Part shown: positions 11,141 to 22,690 of the stretch, piece after piece
How positions within the stretch are numbered: the stretch's first letter is position 1
Layout of the letters: every line of letters begins with the position of its first letter
DNA from: Lepas anatifera
Taxonomy: Eukaryota > Arthropoda > Thecostraca > Lepadidae
NCBI GenBank assembly: GCA_034440635.1
Contig: JAOTON010001699.1
Coordinates: forward strand, 124,001 to 188,000
DNA length: 64,000 bases
Direction: 5' to 3'
Position numbers and translations under genes: made by a program
The notes under the pieces: model-generated
Databases searched by the model: none
Told to the model about the DNA's origin: nothing
What the model saw: only the letters and a program-made list of their open reading frames with translations

Positions 11141-13379
11141 ACAGCAGACTAGGGCGTGGCACTGAGCGTCAGAGGGAGTCGCCGATAACGGGTACTTCAC
11201 AGCACGATACGAGACAGTCGCCTCCACAGATACGACGACGGAGGTCTGAGTCATGCTCTCAAGCCGCACACAGGAACGCACCGCTACAGGCCGGGGGGCC
11301 GAGGACAGGCCACTGCGACAGACCGACAGATGGGTCAGACCGCCGCCACAGACCGAGTCGGTGACAGACCGAGAGTCGCGAACAGATCATCCCCAGGTTC
11401 CACACCGGAGCCGCTCACCAGCAGCCCGGCTAGTACGCCAGGGGGTACACGGCTGCGGTGGCGCACTACAGTGCTGTATGCGGCAGCAGGGGCGGGCGCC
11501 GGGCCTGACGGCCGCCGCTGGCTCGGCCGCCAGCTGCCTCAGCCGCCGCCCGCCGTCAGCCGTCCCGCCGCCGCCGACAGCATATGGCGCGGACGACGGC
11601 CGTTCACCCGGCCGGCGCCGCGGCTCAGCGACCCCGCTACTAAACCACTGTCCGGACCACCGGCTGACCCTGCCCCCGGGCCAATGCACCGCTCAGCCTG
11701 CCGCTGGCGCACTGTGCCCCCCTCTTCCGCCCTGGGAGAGACCCACCTCAGCGGCCGGGTCCGGCGATGAATCGCACCTCATAGCCCCTCAGTTATCCGT
11801 TAGTTTCGACATAGTGTCCCACACAGCGACGGTCCGTCCGTTAAGAAAACAATAACAACGGGGCGAGAGCCAGGCCATATATCCGCAACGTTTCAAATCG
11901 CACGAAGATCTCAAACTGCCAGATACACTTACCAAAGAATAACCTAAAATAACGATGCGCTCATTTTCCAACATTCTTAATAAAGTCGGGGTTTATTTCA
12001 TACGTGAATGTCCATCCTTCAGGACGGCGACTTACCTATCATTTATTACCTGATTCTGTTGAAGGGTTATATCCGAATATATAATCCAAGTGTATTACAT
12101 ACATTTCGCATCCAGGATTCGAGGAGGCAGGCCAGTAAACACCTTGTCAACTTATGTGGGAATCATGATAAAGTTCATCGCGAGAACTCAATTGTAGTAT
12201 GAGCTTTCCCCTCGCATATGAGCCTTCACATACATACACATATTTAAAAAGTCATATTGCAGGCCTGAGCCCTCTGAGCTATGCCCTGCTCCCTCCAGGA
12301 GGCTCTGGAGCCCTCAGCTAGAGTTCGCTCGCACCGTGGGCGTTTTCTAGATCCGCCGCCGGAAGGAGCGCCCGGTTATCGGTCCCGGCAAGGCGAAACA
12401 GGATTGCTTACTGATTGTAATTCATACGAGTCCCCTGCTCGAGCCATACTGACGAAGACATTGAGAGTTTGGGTCAGTAGTCTACGCCTTCGGTCTGTTT
12501 CAGCGCGGACAGCTGTATGCGCCGGTTGAACATGAACAGAGGGGGCGCCCCCGTGGTCGCCAAGATAACTGGGATGTCAGTGGACAGAGACTGTTCCTCT
12601 CCTCAAAGGAAGCATCATCAGTCACTGTGGGTGCGCGATGCCCCGTGTTCGCACATGGGCCACTGATTCCATACGCCCAGGCACCCAGCGTCGCAATCGA
12701 CCAATTTGCGACTGACAGCAAAAACTGCGTTTTTTGTTGCTATCATTACTGTGAGCGACAGAAGCTGTCCCACGGCGCAGATGTGCCTGGTTTTTGCTTT
12801 GGCAGCAGTTTGAGGGGCCTTCTGTTGGCCTGTCGGTCATTAGACGGAGCTGTGACCGATTCAGGCGGCCGGACCGGCGTGCTCCACCTTGACGGGACGA
12901 TTGAAGCAGGCTCATTAGCGCGCAGCTGCGCCCGCTGACTCACTACTGTCTCACATCCCGAGCCACGGCCACTGCCAGGAATGGATCCAAGGGGGCGGGC
13001 GCGAAGGGGGCGGTCGCTCCCTCTTAGGTCCAAGGAGCCCCCTTTGGACACCGGGCGGCCATGTTAGACTCAAAAGCTGTCTTAACAATGCGAGAACTGT
13101 ACAGTAGAGGCACCCTTAAATTCAATTTAAGTGACCCTAGTGGAGTCGTCCCGCCCCTTCCATTGTTTACCGCCCATCCACTACCCGCCGTAGACTTCCG
13201 TTCGACCATCTGGCCGCCTCGCTTCACACAGCGGCACCCCTTTGGCCAAATTTGCTCCGCTGCTACCCGTTACGACTTTTGAAACACCCACATCTTGCAA
13301 CACATCGAAATTGCGTTGGGAGGGCACCGGAATGTGCACAAATTGACGACCCCTCCCCCACTTAATGAAATCCTAGGGC
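11141..13379. other. GC-rich then mixed sequence, no gene recognised
   Basis: The part 11250-11770 is very CpG-rich and open in several frames on both strands, as expected from composition. The peptides are Arg/Pro/Ala-rich with no motif. From about 11780 to 13379 the sequence is mixed, with no recognised repeat or exon. Confidence 0.35.
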
Positions 13380-13735
13380 CGTCACTGGTCACGGCTGTCC
13401 CATCGTTCCGCAGCCGGGGAGCCGCGACTGTCCCGCCGTCCCAACTCCTTACCCGTCACGGCCGTCCCGCAGCTGGGGCAACGGCTGTCTCGCCGTACCA
13501 CAATCGGGACCACGGCTGTCCCGCGATCCCGGAGCCGGGACCACGACTGTCCCGCCGTCCCGGAGCCGGGACCACGACTGTCCCGCGGTCCTGTAGCCGG
13601 GGTTTCAACTGTCCCGCGGTCCTGTAGCCGGGGCCACGGCTATCCCACCGTCCCGGAGCCGGGACCACGACTGTCCCACCGTCCCGGAGCTGGGATCACG
13701 ACTGTCCCGCCGTCCCGCAGCCGTCGTGGACCACG
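13380..13735. repeat. Tandem array, unit about 31 bp
   Basis: The unit reads roughly GAGCCGGGACCACGACTGTC plus CCGCCGTCCCG. Several units are well kept at 13530-13720 and diverged ones lie to the left. Unit length is not a multiple of three, so the open frames are incidental. Confidence 0.8.
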
Positions 13736-14245
13736 GCGGCGGTGTACGCCCGGCACTGAGGCTATCACCCTGACCATGATGACCAGTGCGACTTCTGTGC
13801 GAGAGCCGGCGCTCAGAGGCAGGCCGGTGAGAGCGGCAACTGATGCACTGATGACGAGCCCGTCACCAACAGGCCGGCCATCTGCCACAGCCGCAGACAC
13901 CAGCGGACCAGTGAAAGTCGGACCAGTCACAACCAACGCACCAACAACCGGAGCAGCGTCACAACAGTGCTGCTGGGTGGGCCCCATCTATAACACATCA
14001 CAGCCGCCGCCCTGGCCTGGCCAGGGTCAGACGGCGGTCAGCTGAGCACCAGTGTTTGGAACACATTCTGTCATCCGGCCGGCCGGCAACACCTGCCACT
14101 GTCGCACGCGCCGGCAGGCTCGGCCGCTGCTCGGAAAGTGTGCCGTTCTGGTCGGTTTTCTCCAGGCAGCCGGCCGTGGCGAGCAGTGGTGAGTCGGAGA
14201 ACAGCTGTGTCCGGCGCAGCGTCTGGTGAACAGCTGTCCACCGGG

Positions 14246-14445
14246 GTCCCGGCACAGGGAGTCAGGCGGCCCGGCACACGGAGAGTCAGACGGCCCGGCA
14301 CACAGAGTCAGACGGCCCGGCACACGGAGAGTCAGACGGCCCGGCACACGGAGTCAGGCGGCCCGGCACACGGAGAGTCAGGCGGACCGGCACACGGAGA
14401 GTTAGACGGCCCGGCACCCCCGTACACGGAGAGTCGCAGTAGCCC
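14246..14445. repeat. Tandem array, unit 24 bp with shorter variants
   Basis: CCCGGCACACGGAGAGTCAG plus a four-base end is repeated. Some units lack GAG within the GGAGAGTC part and so are shorter. No function is inferred. Confidence 0.8.
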
Positions 14446-14797
14446 GGCACCGAAGCGACAGGTCAGGGAATAACAAAGCGAAACCGACGAAGGCGAAAAC
14501 AATCCAGCAGTCCCGTCATCAGAGTTAAGCTGCTTCGGCCTGATCAGTGTTTTAGCTTTCCTTTTGGCAGAGCTTGAGCAAAGTGTTGGGAGGGGGGTGC
14601 GAGCACGTTCACGCCCAGCCGGACATCGTCACCTTGGACACGTCACGCGCAGCCAGTCCGTGCATAACCAAGACTGTAGTCTCCCCAGTCACCGAGGGCC
14701 TTATTGCAATCCCAGCTAGCAGCAAAGCGTCCAGAGGCTGACGACAGGGAACGGACCAGGTATCCACTGTAAGTCGGCCGTGCTTTGGCGGGCTGAG

Positions 14798-14905
14798 ATG
14801 TCCGTACGATGGGACCGGGCGGCGTTTGACTCGTTCCTGATCCAGTTCCGGCCGATGGGGAGGGTGGACTCGGACACAGCCGCCGGCACGCCCCGCGGCC
14901 TGACG
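14798..14905 (+). CDS. Possible fibronectin type III exon fragment
   Basis: This frame gives MSVRWDRAAFDSFLIQFRP. The spacing of Trp, then FDSFLIQF, resembles the B and C strands of tenascin-like fibronectin III domains, where W is followed by FDSF.V.Y. Upstream the frame stays open into AVLWRAE. Downstream it becomes basic and runs into a minisatellite, so the domain would be incomplete. I see no strong acceptor or donor. It may be a real exon piece, a relic, or coincidence in GC-rich DNA. Confidence 0.25.
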
Positions 14906-14965
14906 TCACGCGCCGCCATTGTTTGTCGCCGCCGGAAACGGGAGCGTGCGGCAAAACGCCGGCGG

Positions 14966-15225
14966 CTGTGGGGAGGGGTACCGCGGCCACGGCTGTGAGG
15001 ATTGGTAGGGCGGTGGCGGCTGTGGGGAGGGGTACCGCGGTGGTGCCTGTGGAGAGGGGTACCGCGGTGGCGGCTGTGGGGTGGGGTACTGCGGCCCCGG
15101 CTGTGGGGTGGGGTACCGCAGTGGCGGCTGTGGGGAGGGGTACCGCCGCCACGGCTGTGGGGAGGGGTACCGCCGCCACGGCTGTGAGGAGGGGTAGCGC
15201 GGGGAGGGGTAGCGCACACCGGCCG
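14966..15225. repeat. Tandem array, unit 27 bp
   Basis: The unit is GGTACCGCGGTGGCGGCTGT followed by GGGGAGG, about nine copies, and the last two are shortened. As 27 is a multiple of three, frames stay open on both strands. The minus strand reads a nine-residue RYPSPQP.. repeat. No start, splice sites or partner exons support translation. Confidence 0.85.
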
Positions 15226-15726
15226 AGCAGACAGCTGCAGCGACGTGGGGGTCCCCAGGGTTTGCAGACAAGACGGCGAGATTGCCGTTCGCACAAAAAC
15301 GGAGCTTCAACAAAATGTTGTCCTAAAACTCCTAGGTCATGCGACCGACACCATCAAAGGGATGATTACCGCCTCACACTCTATAATAAAAGACAGTACC
15401 TCACCAGAGAGAGAGACGGCGGAGATGATCTGTTGGTCACCCACTAGCCCCCAAATGAACCGTGGCAATCGAAGCTCTCCAGCGTTTTATACAGGGGGTT
15501 CAAGTTTAACTGCAACTGTTCAAAAGAACGTAAACCATTATTTTCCTATTGGGTGTCCAGCCGGGTTTACGTGTTCTCAGCAAATATTTCCTTCAATTGT
15601 AAGGGAAGCGGAATGAAAGTCAAATAGGCGGAAAACAGCCGCCAAATGTCTATATAACTCCCGACATCAAATGTATGATTAGTTACGGCTAGTTCCAGAT
15701 CGTGCCAGTTTAGCAGTACCTAGTAG
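15226..15726. other. No gene recognised
   Basis: Mixed sequence between the 27-bp array and the F6 element. Confidence 0.35.
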
Positions 15727-16086
15727 CTAGTACCCAGTGCGGATCTAGCTGGTAAGTTTGGAGGGGGCAGGCCAAAGTCGAAAAACAAAAAAAGCGCCAC
15801 GGAGTGAAAGTGTGGACACAAGATGCTTGTTTTTGCTATCCATGGCCCAATTTTTACACTGAAGTTGACTGATTCTGTTCGGAGTTGAGAATTGAAGCGC
15901 CAAAACCTTGCTTTTAACTAAAAAGGAGTGGGGGCAAGGAGGTCGACAGCTTTGGGGAGGGGAAAAACAGCTTTGTCCCGAGTTTTTCCGATTTGGTCGG
16001 GGGGGGGACACGCGCTTTTTTGTCCCAAGCTTTTCCGTTTTGGCGGGGGGGGCAAATGCCTTTTTTGATCCGCAGCTGCTAGCACC
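15727..16086 (+). mobile_element. hAT-like MITE F6, copy a
   Basis: The element (15735-16078) starts CAGTGCGGATCTAG and ends TGATCCGCAGCTG. Flanks CTAGTACC and CTAGCACC match at seven of eight positions, a decayed 8-bp target duplication. Inside are G-runs and TTTTTGTCCCAAGCTTTTCCG-like words shared with 62392-62784 and 31309-31703. No ORF. Confidence 0.78.
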
Positions 16087-16322
16087 TCGTGGTAGTAGAT
16101 CAAGAACCTACTAGTAGTTAACTACCTGATAGTAGTTAGCACCCACCGGAGTGAATGCAGGCACAACCGATACGTACAACCAACAGAAACTTAAAATTTT
16201 AAAACGAAAAAACAACCTTACCCCTGGGTATATATTTCCAAGCCGGATAACTTATGGGACGAAAGGAGGCTTCATCCGGGTGCACTAGCTAGCATCTAGC
16301 ATCTAGCTAAAATCAACACCCT

Positions 16323-16780
16323 TTAAAGGGAATGTGGCACCTTGGTCGAATCCTGAAATTTAGTGTAATTAGGCGTACTTTTAGCCAAAAATAATGAAAC
16401 CACTCATGATTTCTCTGAAAAATGTACAATAAGCTCAATATTTTGTTTTTAAAAATACTCCTCTAGAAAAAGAAATAACTATCAGCCTGTGGATGATGTC
16501 ACGATCTGGCAGCCACTACCATACTTGAAAAGCTTCAAGAGCTTCAATTGGCTGATGCTCATCGTGACGTCAGCATATGTCGTCACAACAGTAGCTCACA
16601 ACAATGGCCGCCGGCGACGGGGGGCTGAGGGGGGCTGGTGTCAGGTAGGTTTTAGCTTTTTTCTACGGCAATATCGAGTTCCAAGACAAATGAAATATGG
16701 AGTACCGGGTTTTCCGACTTGCTTTACAACTTGGCTATCTCAGTTAAAATCACGTTGTGAAGGTGCCACATTCCCTTTAA
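16323..16780 (+). mobile_element. TTAA-flanked MITE F1, copy b
   Basis: TTAA at 16323-16326 and 16777-16780; the body is 450 bp. Ends are AGGGAATGTGGCACCTTGG and its inverse. The right TTAA is also the left TTAA of copy c. Confidence 0.88.
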
Positions 16781-17235
16781 AGGGAATGTGGCACCTTGGT
16801 CGAATCCTGGAATTTAGTGTAATTAAGCGTACTTTTAGCCGAAAATAATGAAACCACTCATTATTTCTCTGAAAAATGTACAAGAAGCCCGATGTTTTGA
16901 TTTTTAAAATACTCCTCTAGGAAAAGAAATAAATATCTGCCTGTGGATGATGTCATGATCTGGCAACCACTACCATACTCAAAACGCTTCAAGGGCTTCG
17001 ATTGGCTGATGCTCATCGTGACGTCAGCATATGTCGTCACACCAACAGCCATGACAACTGTGGCCTGCTGCTAAGGGTACATGAGGGGTACATTGCAAGT
17101 CGGTTTTAGCTTTTTATCTACGGAAATCTCGAGTTCCCAGACAAATGATATATTGAGTACCGGGTTTTCCGACTTGCTTTACAACTTGGCTATCTCAGTT
17201 AAAATCACGTTATGAAGGTGCCACATTCCCTTTAA
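16777..17235 (+). mobile_element. TTAA-flanked MITE F1, copy c
   Basis: TTAA at 16777-16780 and 17232-17235; body 451 bp. It has the same orientation as copy b and is similar along its whole length. The two form a head-to-tail pair with one TTAA at the junction. Confidence 0.88.
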
Positions 17236-17683
17236 CGTCATGAGACAGGCGAGTTTACTGTAATCAATTAACCCTGGTGCAATCTGTCGGACAGAGTACT
17301 TGAGGAACTATCGCTGGCCGAAGCACTCAACTGAGTCTAGCGCTTCTGATCTCTGCTTGTCACGACTGTGAACTACTGCAGAATCGCGACGACTTCGCAC
17401 GCCAAATATAATCATGGTTGTTATCAGCCTGGTCCTCGTAACCAGACATCCAGCTAAGTTGTTTCACAGCGGTGCACACGCGCTCCGGGCCGTGCCGAGT
17501 CACGCAGAATCGCTGACTTCAAGGCGCTGGTCTGGTACTGTCCTCCCCATTTTAAACACTCACCGTGAGACGCGCGACCGGTCTGACACCAAACCTCCAG
17601 CACGTACTCTATAGCTGCCCGGCCAACAGCTCGTGGCTGCCAGCCTCACGTTATCACAGAGGCAGCAGCGGGGGGGTACTCAC
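17236..17683. other. Probable intron sequence of the myosin VI gene
   Basis: It lies downstream of the myosin VI exon donor on the minus strand. No further myosin VI exon, such as the P-loop exon, was seen from here to position 1, so the first intron may exceed 17 kb. This is inference. Confidence 0.4.
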
Positions 17684-17867
17684 AGTTGTCGTCGACATCC
17701 TTGCTGGGGTCCGGTTCGGCGGGGTAGAGCCGGTCGTAGGAGACGGTGACGGCCGGGCGGGCGCGGTCCAACGGCTGAACCGCCACTCCGTCGTCGGCCA
17801 GGTCAGTGATCTGACCCATCACGAACCCCTCGGCCGGGTCCGGCAGCCACACCGTCTGCTCGTCCAT
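17684..17867 (-). CDS. Myo6: Myosin VI, first coding exon (N-terminal SH3-like region)
   Basis: Translation from ATG at 17867 gives 61 complete codons. It starts MDEQTVWLPDPAEGFVMG and ends PAEPDPSKDVDDN, with the first base of a Cys codon at the exon edge. This matches the N-terminus of animal myosin VI, whose small SH3-like subdomain before the motor has the pattern VW.P...GF.MG.I.D and later PAE.D..KDV.DNC. Myosin VI is the minus-end-directed actin motor of endocytosis and cell polarity. The exon ends at a consensus donor GTGAGT (17678-17683, minus strand), phase 1, where known animal genes also break after DNC by my recollection. The first ATG in frame is used; a CAGG just before it could be an acceptor or 5' UTR. 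The exon is GC-rich, unlike its surroundings. No stop or frameshift. The rest of the gene is not in the window. Confidence 0.9.
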
Positions 17868-18737
17868 CCTGCACACCACCAGCACGCCGCGTCAGCCGCC
17901 GCCGCAGACACAGCCCACCCCCACCGCGCGGGTCCACTCAGTCAAATAACCCTGCTGGTTTTGTTCATTGCCTAACCAAAGAGAATACAGCTTTCATTAG
18001 AAATTTGTACGGTCGTCTTATGTCATTAATCGTTTCGCCTATAATTTCCATGTGCACATACCACCATAGGAAAATATTTGACCTTAAATTGAGTTGAACC
18101 AAACATTCCTTTTACCGTATTGTGTTTGCGCTTTTGTTTTAAAACATTCCGGAGACTGATTCGGCCGTTTAGCAAGACAGATTAAATGGCTTCAAAACGA
18201 AGCAAGAGTGATGATCGATTTCGATGAGATGTTCTCCGAGACAGCAATTTTCGAACGTGAACTCCAACAGCTTCTCAAAATAGCTGCACCCACTTAGATT
18301 GCAAGCTTTATCTATCCCGTTTCTACCTAAAAAACAGCTATTTTCTTGCAACTTAATTTCTAGCTCAAATTGATAGCTCAAAGTGACAATGCGGCACATC
18401 AATGTCAATAAAACTGAGGAAGTATAAGTATCCATGAAGTTTCAAGCAGAGACTCGGGTTGGGGAGAATGTGCGGGGCCTGGTGAGACCAGGCGGCTGCA
18501 CAAGTGAATAGGTAGAGGGCAGATCTCCTGCCAGGTCAGAAGACCCCGCTGTGCCTGTCGCACGCCTCGGTAATGACTGGTCGATGTCCAGATCACACCA
18601 GCACTCGTCGAGACAAAGCTGCATCACCCGCCATCAACTGTCTCTCCTGTGACAAATGACCTCCAACAAGGTGTGCTAAAATATCTTCGTCTATTTCCGC
18701 ATCACTATCTGCAATGATCTTGAACTCACTCGTGGGT
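17868..18737. other. Upstream of myosin VI exon; no further feature
   Basis: The first 70 bases are GC-rich and could be 5' UTR or the end of an upstream intron. The remainder to 18737 is mixed sequence with no recognised element. Confidence 0.35.
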
Positions 18738-19100
18738 GGAGTTCCTCCTGGTGAGTGGAAGGTGCTGAGGCCGTGCCGATTTTTGCGAAAGCGGCTAGCA
18801 AAAATTCCAACAACCGCCCCATCAGTCTAACCTCAGTGCCTTCCAACGTCATGGAATCCCTGAGCAGGGACCAGCTGTTGGGTCATATGCGCCAGCAGGG
18901 ATTCCTCAAGGAAGCCCAACACGGACTCCTTCCTAGGAGGTCGTGGGTTGACGAGGCGTACCTGGATTTCGCCGAAACATTTACCCCGTCCAGCGCCAGC
19001 GGCTCATCCAACAATGATCAGGCTACGGCGTGAGGGGCAACCTCCTTCAATGGATAATCTTTTCTGACTGGACGAGCCCAACGAGTGCGAGTAAATCGAA
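18738..19100 (+). pseudogene. Reverse transcriptase fragment (Jockey/CR1-like)
   Basis: The plus strand encodes a decayed N-terminal RT segment. It reads P-G-E-W-K, then a VPIF-like box, then NRPISLTSVPSNVMESL, then a block like QHGLLPRRSW, and after a frame change GNLLQWI. These are the successive boxes of LINE reverse transcriptases before the catalytic centre. Frame breaks and missing downstream boxes show a truncated relic. It lies just before a long TA microsatellite. Confidence 0.75.
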
Positions 19101-19158
19101 AAGGTAAGAGAAAATACAAAAATAGTGGAAAATAGTACTAAAGATCTACTATACTATC

Positions 19159-19160
<2 letters not shown>

Positions 19161-19224
<64 letters not shown>
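19161..19224. repeat. TA dinucleotide microsatellite
   Basis: About thirty uninterrupted TA units, between CATT and ACTAACC. Confidence 0.97.
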
Positions 19225-19226
<2 letters not shown>

Positions 19227-19395
19227 TAACCTAGTATATTCTACTAAAGAATAGTAGAAAAGTAAATAAAATAAATAAAAAAGTTAACAGTGATTCGTCT
19301 CTGTGCCGCGACTCAGTCAGAATCGACTCAAAGTTTTAGTCAGAGTTAGCGGACTCACTTCTGGATGTGGTTTGAGTCAGTGTCGATTCACCAGC

Positions 19396-20175
19396 TTAAA
19401 GGGAGATACGCGAAAAAAATTTATTGGCTAGATCGAAAGGTCAAAAGAAGTTGTTTCAGAAGTCCTTTTCTCATTATTGCGAATTCGGCCTGCAAAGGCC
19501 TTAAAATCGCTCTCAAAGACAACATTTCTAGATGACTTATCGATAATTCTCACTATCGATTAAAGGACGCAGCCTCGGCTATGACCATCAATTTCTCTAA
19601 GAACTAGGTCATATCTGCCCTAAACAGTGTTTTTAAACCTCAAACTATCACAGAAAAAATTAAAACAACAATATTCCAAAACTCTTTGAAACAGAAATAT
19701 AGGACTTTCAAGAAATCACAATTGACCAATTAGAAGCCTGGGAATTCTCATACCAAGGTTACGTGACCTATCCGACGCAAAAGTTTCGTCATCCTGGGAC
19801 TTTGTTAAAAACGACTGAAGACCCGGAGGTACGGAACGACTGAAGACTTGAATAATTATTTCATGTTCCACTTCTAGGGCAAAACTGGTTCATTTTGTGG
19901 TTTTAAGAGGCTATGTAAAATTAATTCAAATACAGATACAGGAGAACAGCCATTTTCATTACAAAAATAATTACTTTTAAACTTTAAACAGCTTTTTGAA
20001 AACAAAGTGATGAAGAGCAGTCTCAGCCCTTTACCGGTATTGTTGACATATCTGAATAACAGTTGAGTGGCCTCCAAAAAATCTGCCGAAGATTCAAAAT
20101 AATTGACAGTTTCGTAGTCAAGATTTTTCAAATAGCAAGAAACCAGAATAATTTTGTTCGCGTATCTCCTTTTAA
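19396..20175 (+). mobile_element. TTAA-flanked MITE F5, copy a
   Basis: TTAA at 19396-19399 and 20172-20175. Ends are AGGGAGATACGCGAAAA and its inverse. The body is about 770 bp without coding capacity. It contains internal inverse-like segments about AGACCCGGAGGTACGG and ACTGAAGAC, also seen in copies b and c. It has no GC palindrome and few AGGTCA words, unlike F2-F4. Confidence 0.82.
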
Positions 20176-20696
20176 CATGTTAAGTTGAGGCAAAATAAGA
20201 GAATAAGATAATATTTAAGACGTGAGTCAGAGTTGGGTCAATACAACAGGTTTCGGGGTCATCAACAAGTCGGATAACCCAAGGATCGGTGCTGGGGTCA
20301 AGCTTGCTCCTCATCATCGTCCACGACCTCCCGAGCACTGTATTCCCCGGCGTCAAACTTTTTGCCAATGGTAAAAAAATTAGAACGAAATTGACACCGA
20401 CCAGGGTAAGAAGCTCCAGCAAGCAGAACTTCTCAGGAAAGGGGGGTTTAACCTAGGCAGTGGCTCCTCCCCTGCAATGCAGGGAAGTGGAATGCTGCAC
20501 TTAATATGAATATGGGCCTGGAACCCTTATTTTGGAATCCTCTAAAAAAATGGCCTCAGAATCTCCATGTCAAGAGAATAGGGAACTCAGAAGCTTTTAA
20601 TAGCTCATTACAGATCTTTCTTACATATGTTGATGTGGGTTGTATAAGAAATACACAAAATTTATAAATGTAAATCAATAGGAATGAGCAATACGA
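20176..20696. other. No gene recognised
   Basis: Mixed sequence between F5a and the start of recognisable LINE similarity. Confidence 0.35.
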
Positions 20697-22690
20697 TTCC
20701 CACAAGCCCAAAAAGGATCACAGACCCCCCACGAGTCTGATTCATCGCCGCCAAAACGCTTGGCAAAACTACAAAAATATTCGTCAGAATCTCGGGAGGC
20801 GATCTTATGAGGCAAAAGCTGCCTAACTAGCCTTTGCTGAAGCCAACAGAGAGTTTAGGACACATGCCGTTCGTTCTCAGTCTGAGTACGAGCGTGGCCT
20901 CATTGTACGTTCAAACAAATCGCCTGAGCTACTTCACTCCTACATTAGGAACAAAAATCTGGTCATCATTTGATCGGTTCCATTAGGCTTGAGATTGGCT
21001 GTCTTAGTGATAAACCAGGCCTCATGGCTGAAGCGTTCGCTCAATCTTTCTCATCTGTGTTCATAAGGTCTCCTCCACCTAACCCGGTAGGCCACCAGAC
21101 TTTTCAGAGATTGCTAGGCGAACTAGACATCACTGAAAATGCTGTACTCGAGGTTCTCCATGGTCTTGATGGGAATTCTGTCATGGGTCCCGATAATCTC
21201 CTTAAAGAATGTGCTGCAGAACCATCTTATCCCCTCAATGTAATATTCAATAGTCTTTACTCGAAGGTCAAGTTCCGGAAATGTGGAAGTCGTCCTTAGT
21301 TAGGTATTCCTATCTTTAAAAAGGGGGTGCGTTATGACCCTTTAAATCATCGCCCTATTAGTCTAACATCAGTATGGTGTAAAAACCTTGGAGCGCATTA
21401 TTAGGTCCCACTTGACTTCGTACCTGGAGAGCAATGCACAAATAACTCCCCATCAATTTGGCTTCCAAAGTGGAAGGTCTAATATGGACCAGCTATTGCT
21501 GGTTTATGATTGTGTCTCAAAGCCCATGGATGAGGGAGGGATATGTGACGTTATCCTTTTTACTTAAGCAAGGCCTTTGACGTTGTTTGTCACGAACTTC
21601 TCATTACAAAATTGCGGAGTATCGGAATTGGAGGCAACCTCTTGAAATGGCTAGCCTCATTTATTATCGGTAGAAAAATGAGGGTGAGTATTCAGGGCTC
21701 CTCCAGTGAACAGAGGGAGGTCCTGAGCGGGGTGCCACAAGGATCTGTTCTGGGCCCCCTGCTTTTTTAATATACATCAATGGTGTAGCCTCTCAACTGT
21801 TGTCCAATTAATAAAAATTTTCACTGATGAATTAAAGATGTATGCATGTGTCCAGCACAGCTCCCGGGGACCCCAGCACAGCCTCCCACTATCATCCACC
21901 CTGGCCGTCCAGACAGACATCGACAACCTGCACAATACAACATCTTCTTGGTTAAATATAAATGCCAGTAAATGTATCGTGTTGCAAATTCTAAAATTCT
22001 CCCACACACTCCTTTAGAGGCGGGCAAAGGTGCTATGCACAGAACGCCTTATAAAAAGTCATAAGTAAGTAAGTAAGTATCGTGTTGCGCTTCTCCCGGC
22101 CTAACCGTGACTTCACAGTCCCAACCTACCGAGTCAATGGACATCTGATTCCACCTGTTGAGTCTCACCAGGACCTGGGGGTGCTTGTCGATACCAAGAT
22201 GAAATTCCATGCCCATATTATAACTATTTCTTTCAAGGCCAATGACCTTTTGCAGAGCTTTCTAAAGTCCACAGTGAATCGCTCCCCTGAGTTCGAGCTT
22301 TTTCTTTTGACTACCCACATTCGTCCAATCCTTGAGTATTGTTCATGTGTTTGGTTCACTGGGTATATCGATGACTTACAAAGAAACTGAACAAAGGCAC
22401 TGAACTAAGCAGATCGTAGATCTAACTTCCCTGAGCTACCCCAATAGGTTAAAAACACTCAAGCTGTATTCTGTGCAAGGTAGGCTTCTGCGTGCAGACA
22501 TGATCCAGTGTTGGAAGTTGTTTAATGGAAGGTCCTGTATGTCACCTATGGACGTCTTTGAAGTCTGCACAAATTCTCGCACTAGGGGGCATTGCTACAA
22601 AATAGGTATTCCAGTCACTAACTCGGATGTTAGGAAACGTTCTTTCTCAGTCTGTTGTGTTCAACCTTGGATCCATACATATATTATTAT
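20697..22690 (+). pseudogene. CR1/Jockey-type LINE pol pseudogene, near-complete RT
   Basis: Across several frames the plus strand spells most of a LINE polymerase in order. First is an upstream segment with QSEYERGL and LLHSYIRNK. Next come the RT fingers box HRPISLTSV (21347-21375), a FGFQSGRS-like box, and a broken motif A around SKAFDVV (21560-21590). Motif B GVPQGSVLGPLLF follows (21731-21768). Motif C reads FTDE instead of FADD, so an essential Asp is lost. Then a thumb region (22082-22390) and a C-terminal segment (22430-22680). There are several stops and frameshifts, and a 91-bp insertion sits at 21986-22076. The endonuclease domain was not recognised upstream. Confidence 0.85.
21986..22076 (+). 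mobile_element. Retroposed 91-bp tail with 12-bp target duplication
   Basis: The exact 12-bp word GTATCGTGTTGC occurs at 21974-21985 and 22077-22088. The 91 bp between them end in a GTAA repeat tail. Removing the insert restores the LINE frame around the residues following SKCIVL. This is a strongly 5'-truncated LINE or SINE end inserted into an older LINE. Confidence 0.85.

Noticed and set aside
11253..11855. Protein-coding gene in the 200-codon open frame
   Set aside because: CpG-rich DNA gives open frames on both strands here, and the peptide is Arg/Pro/Ala-rich without a domain or splice sites.
14966..15225. CRISPR-like array
   Set aside because: Units are directly contiguous with no unique spacers, and the genome is animal. 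It is a minisatellite.
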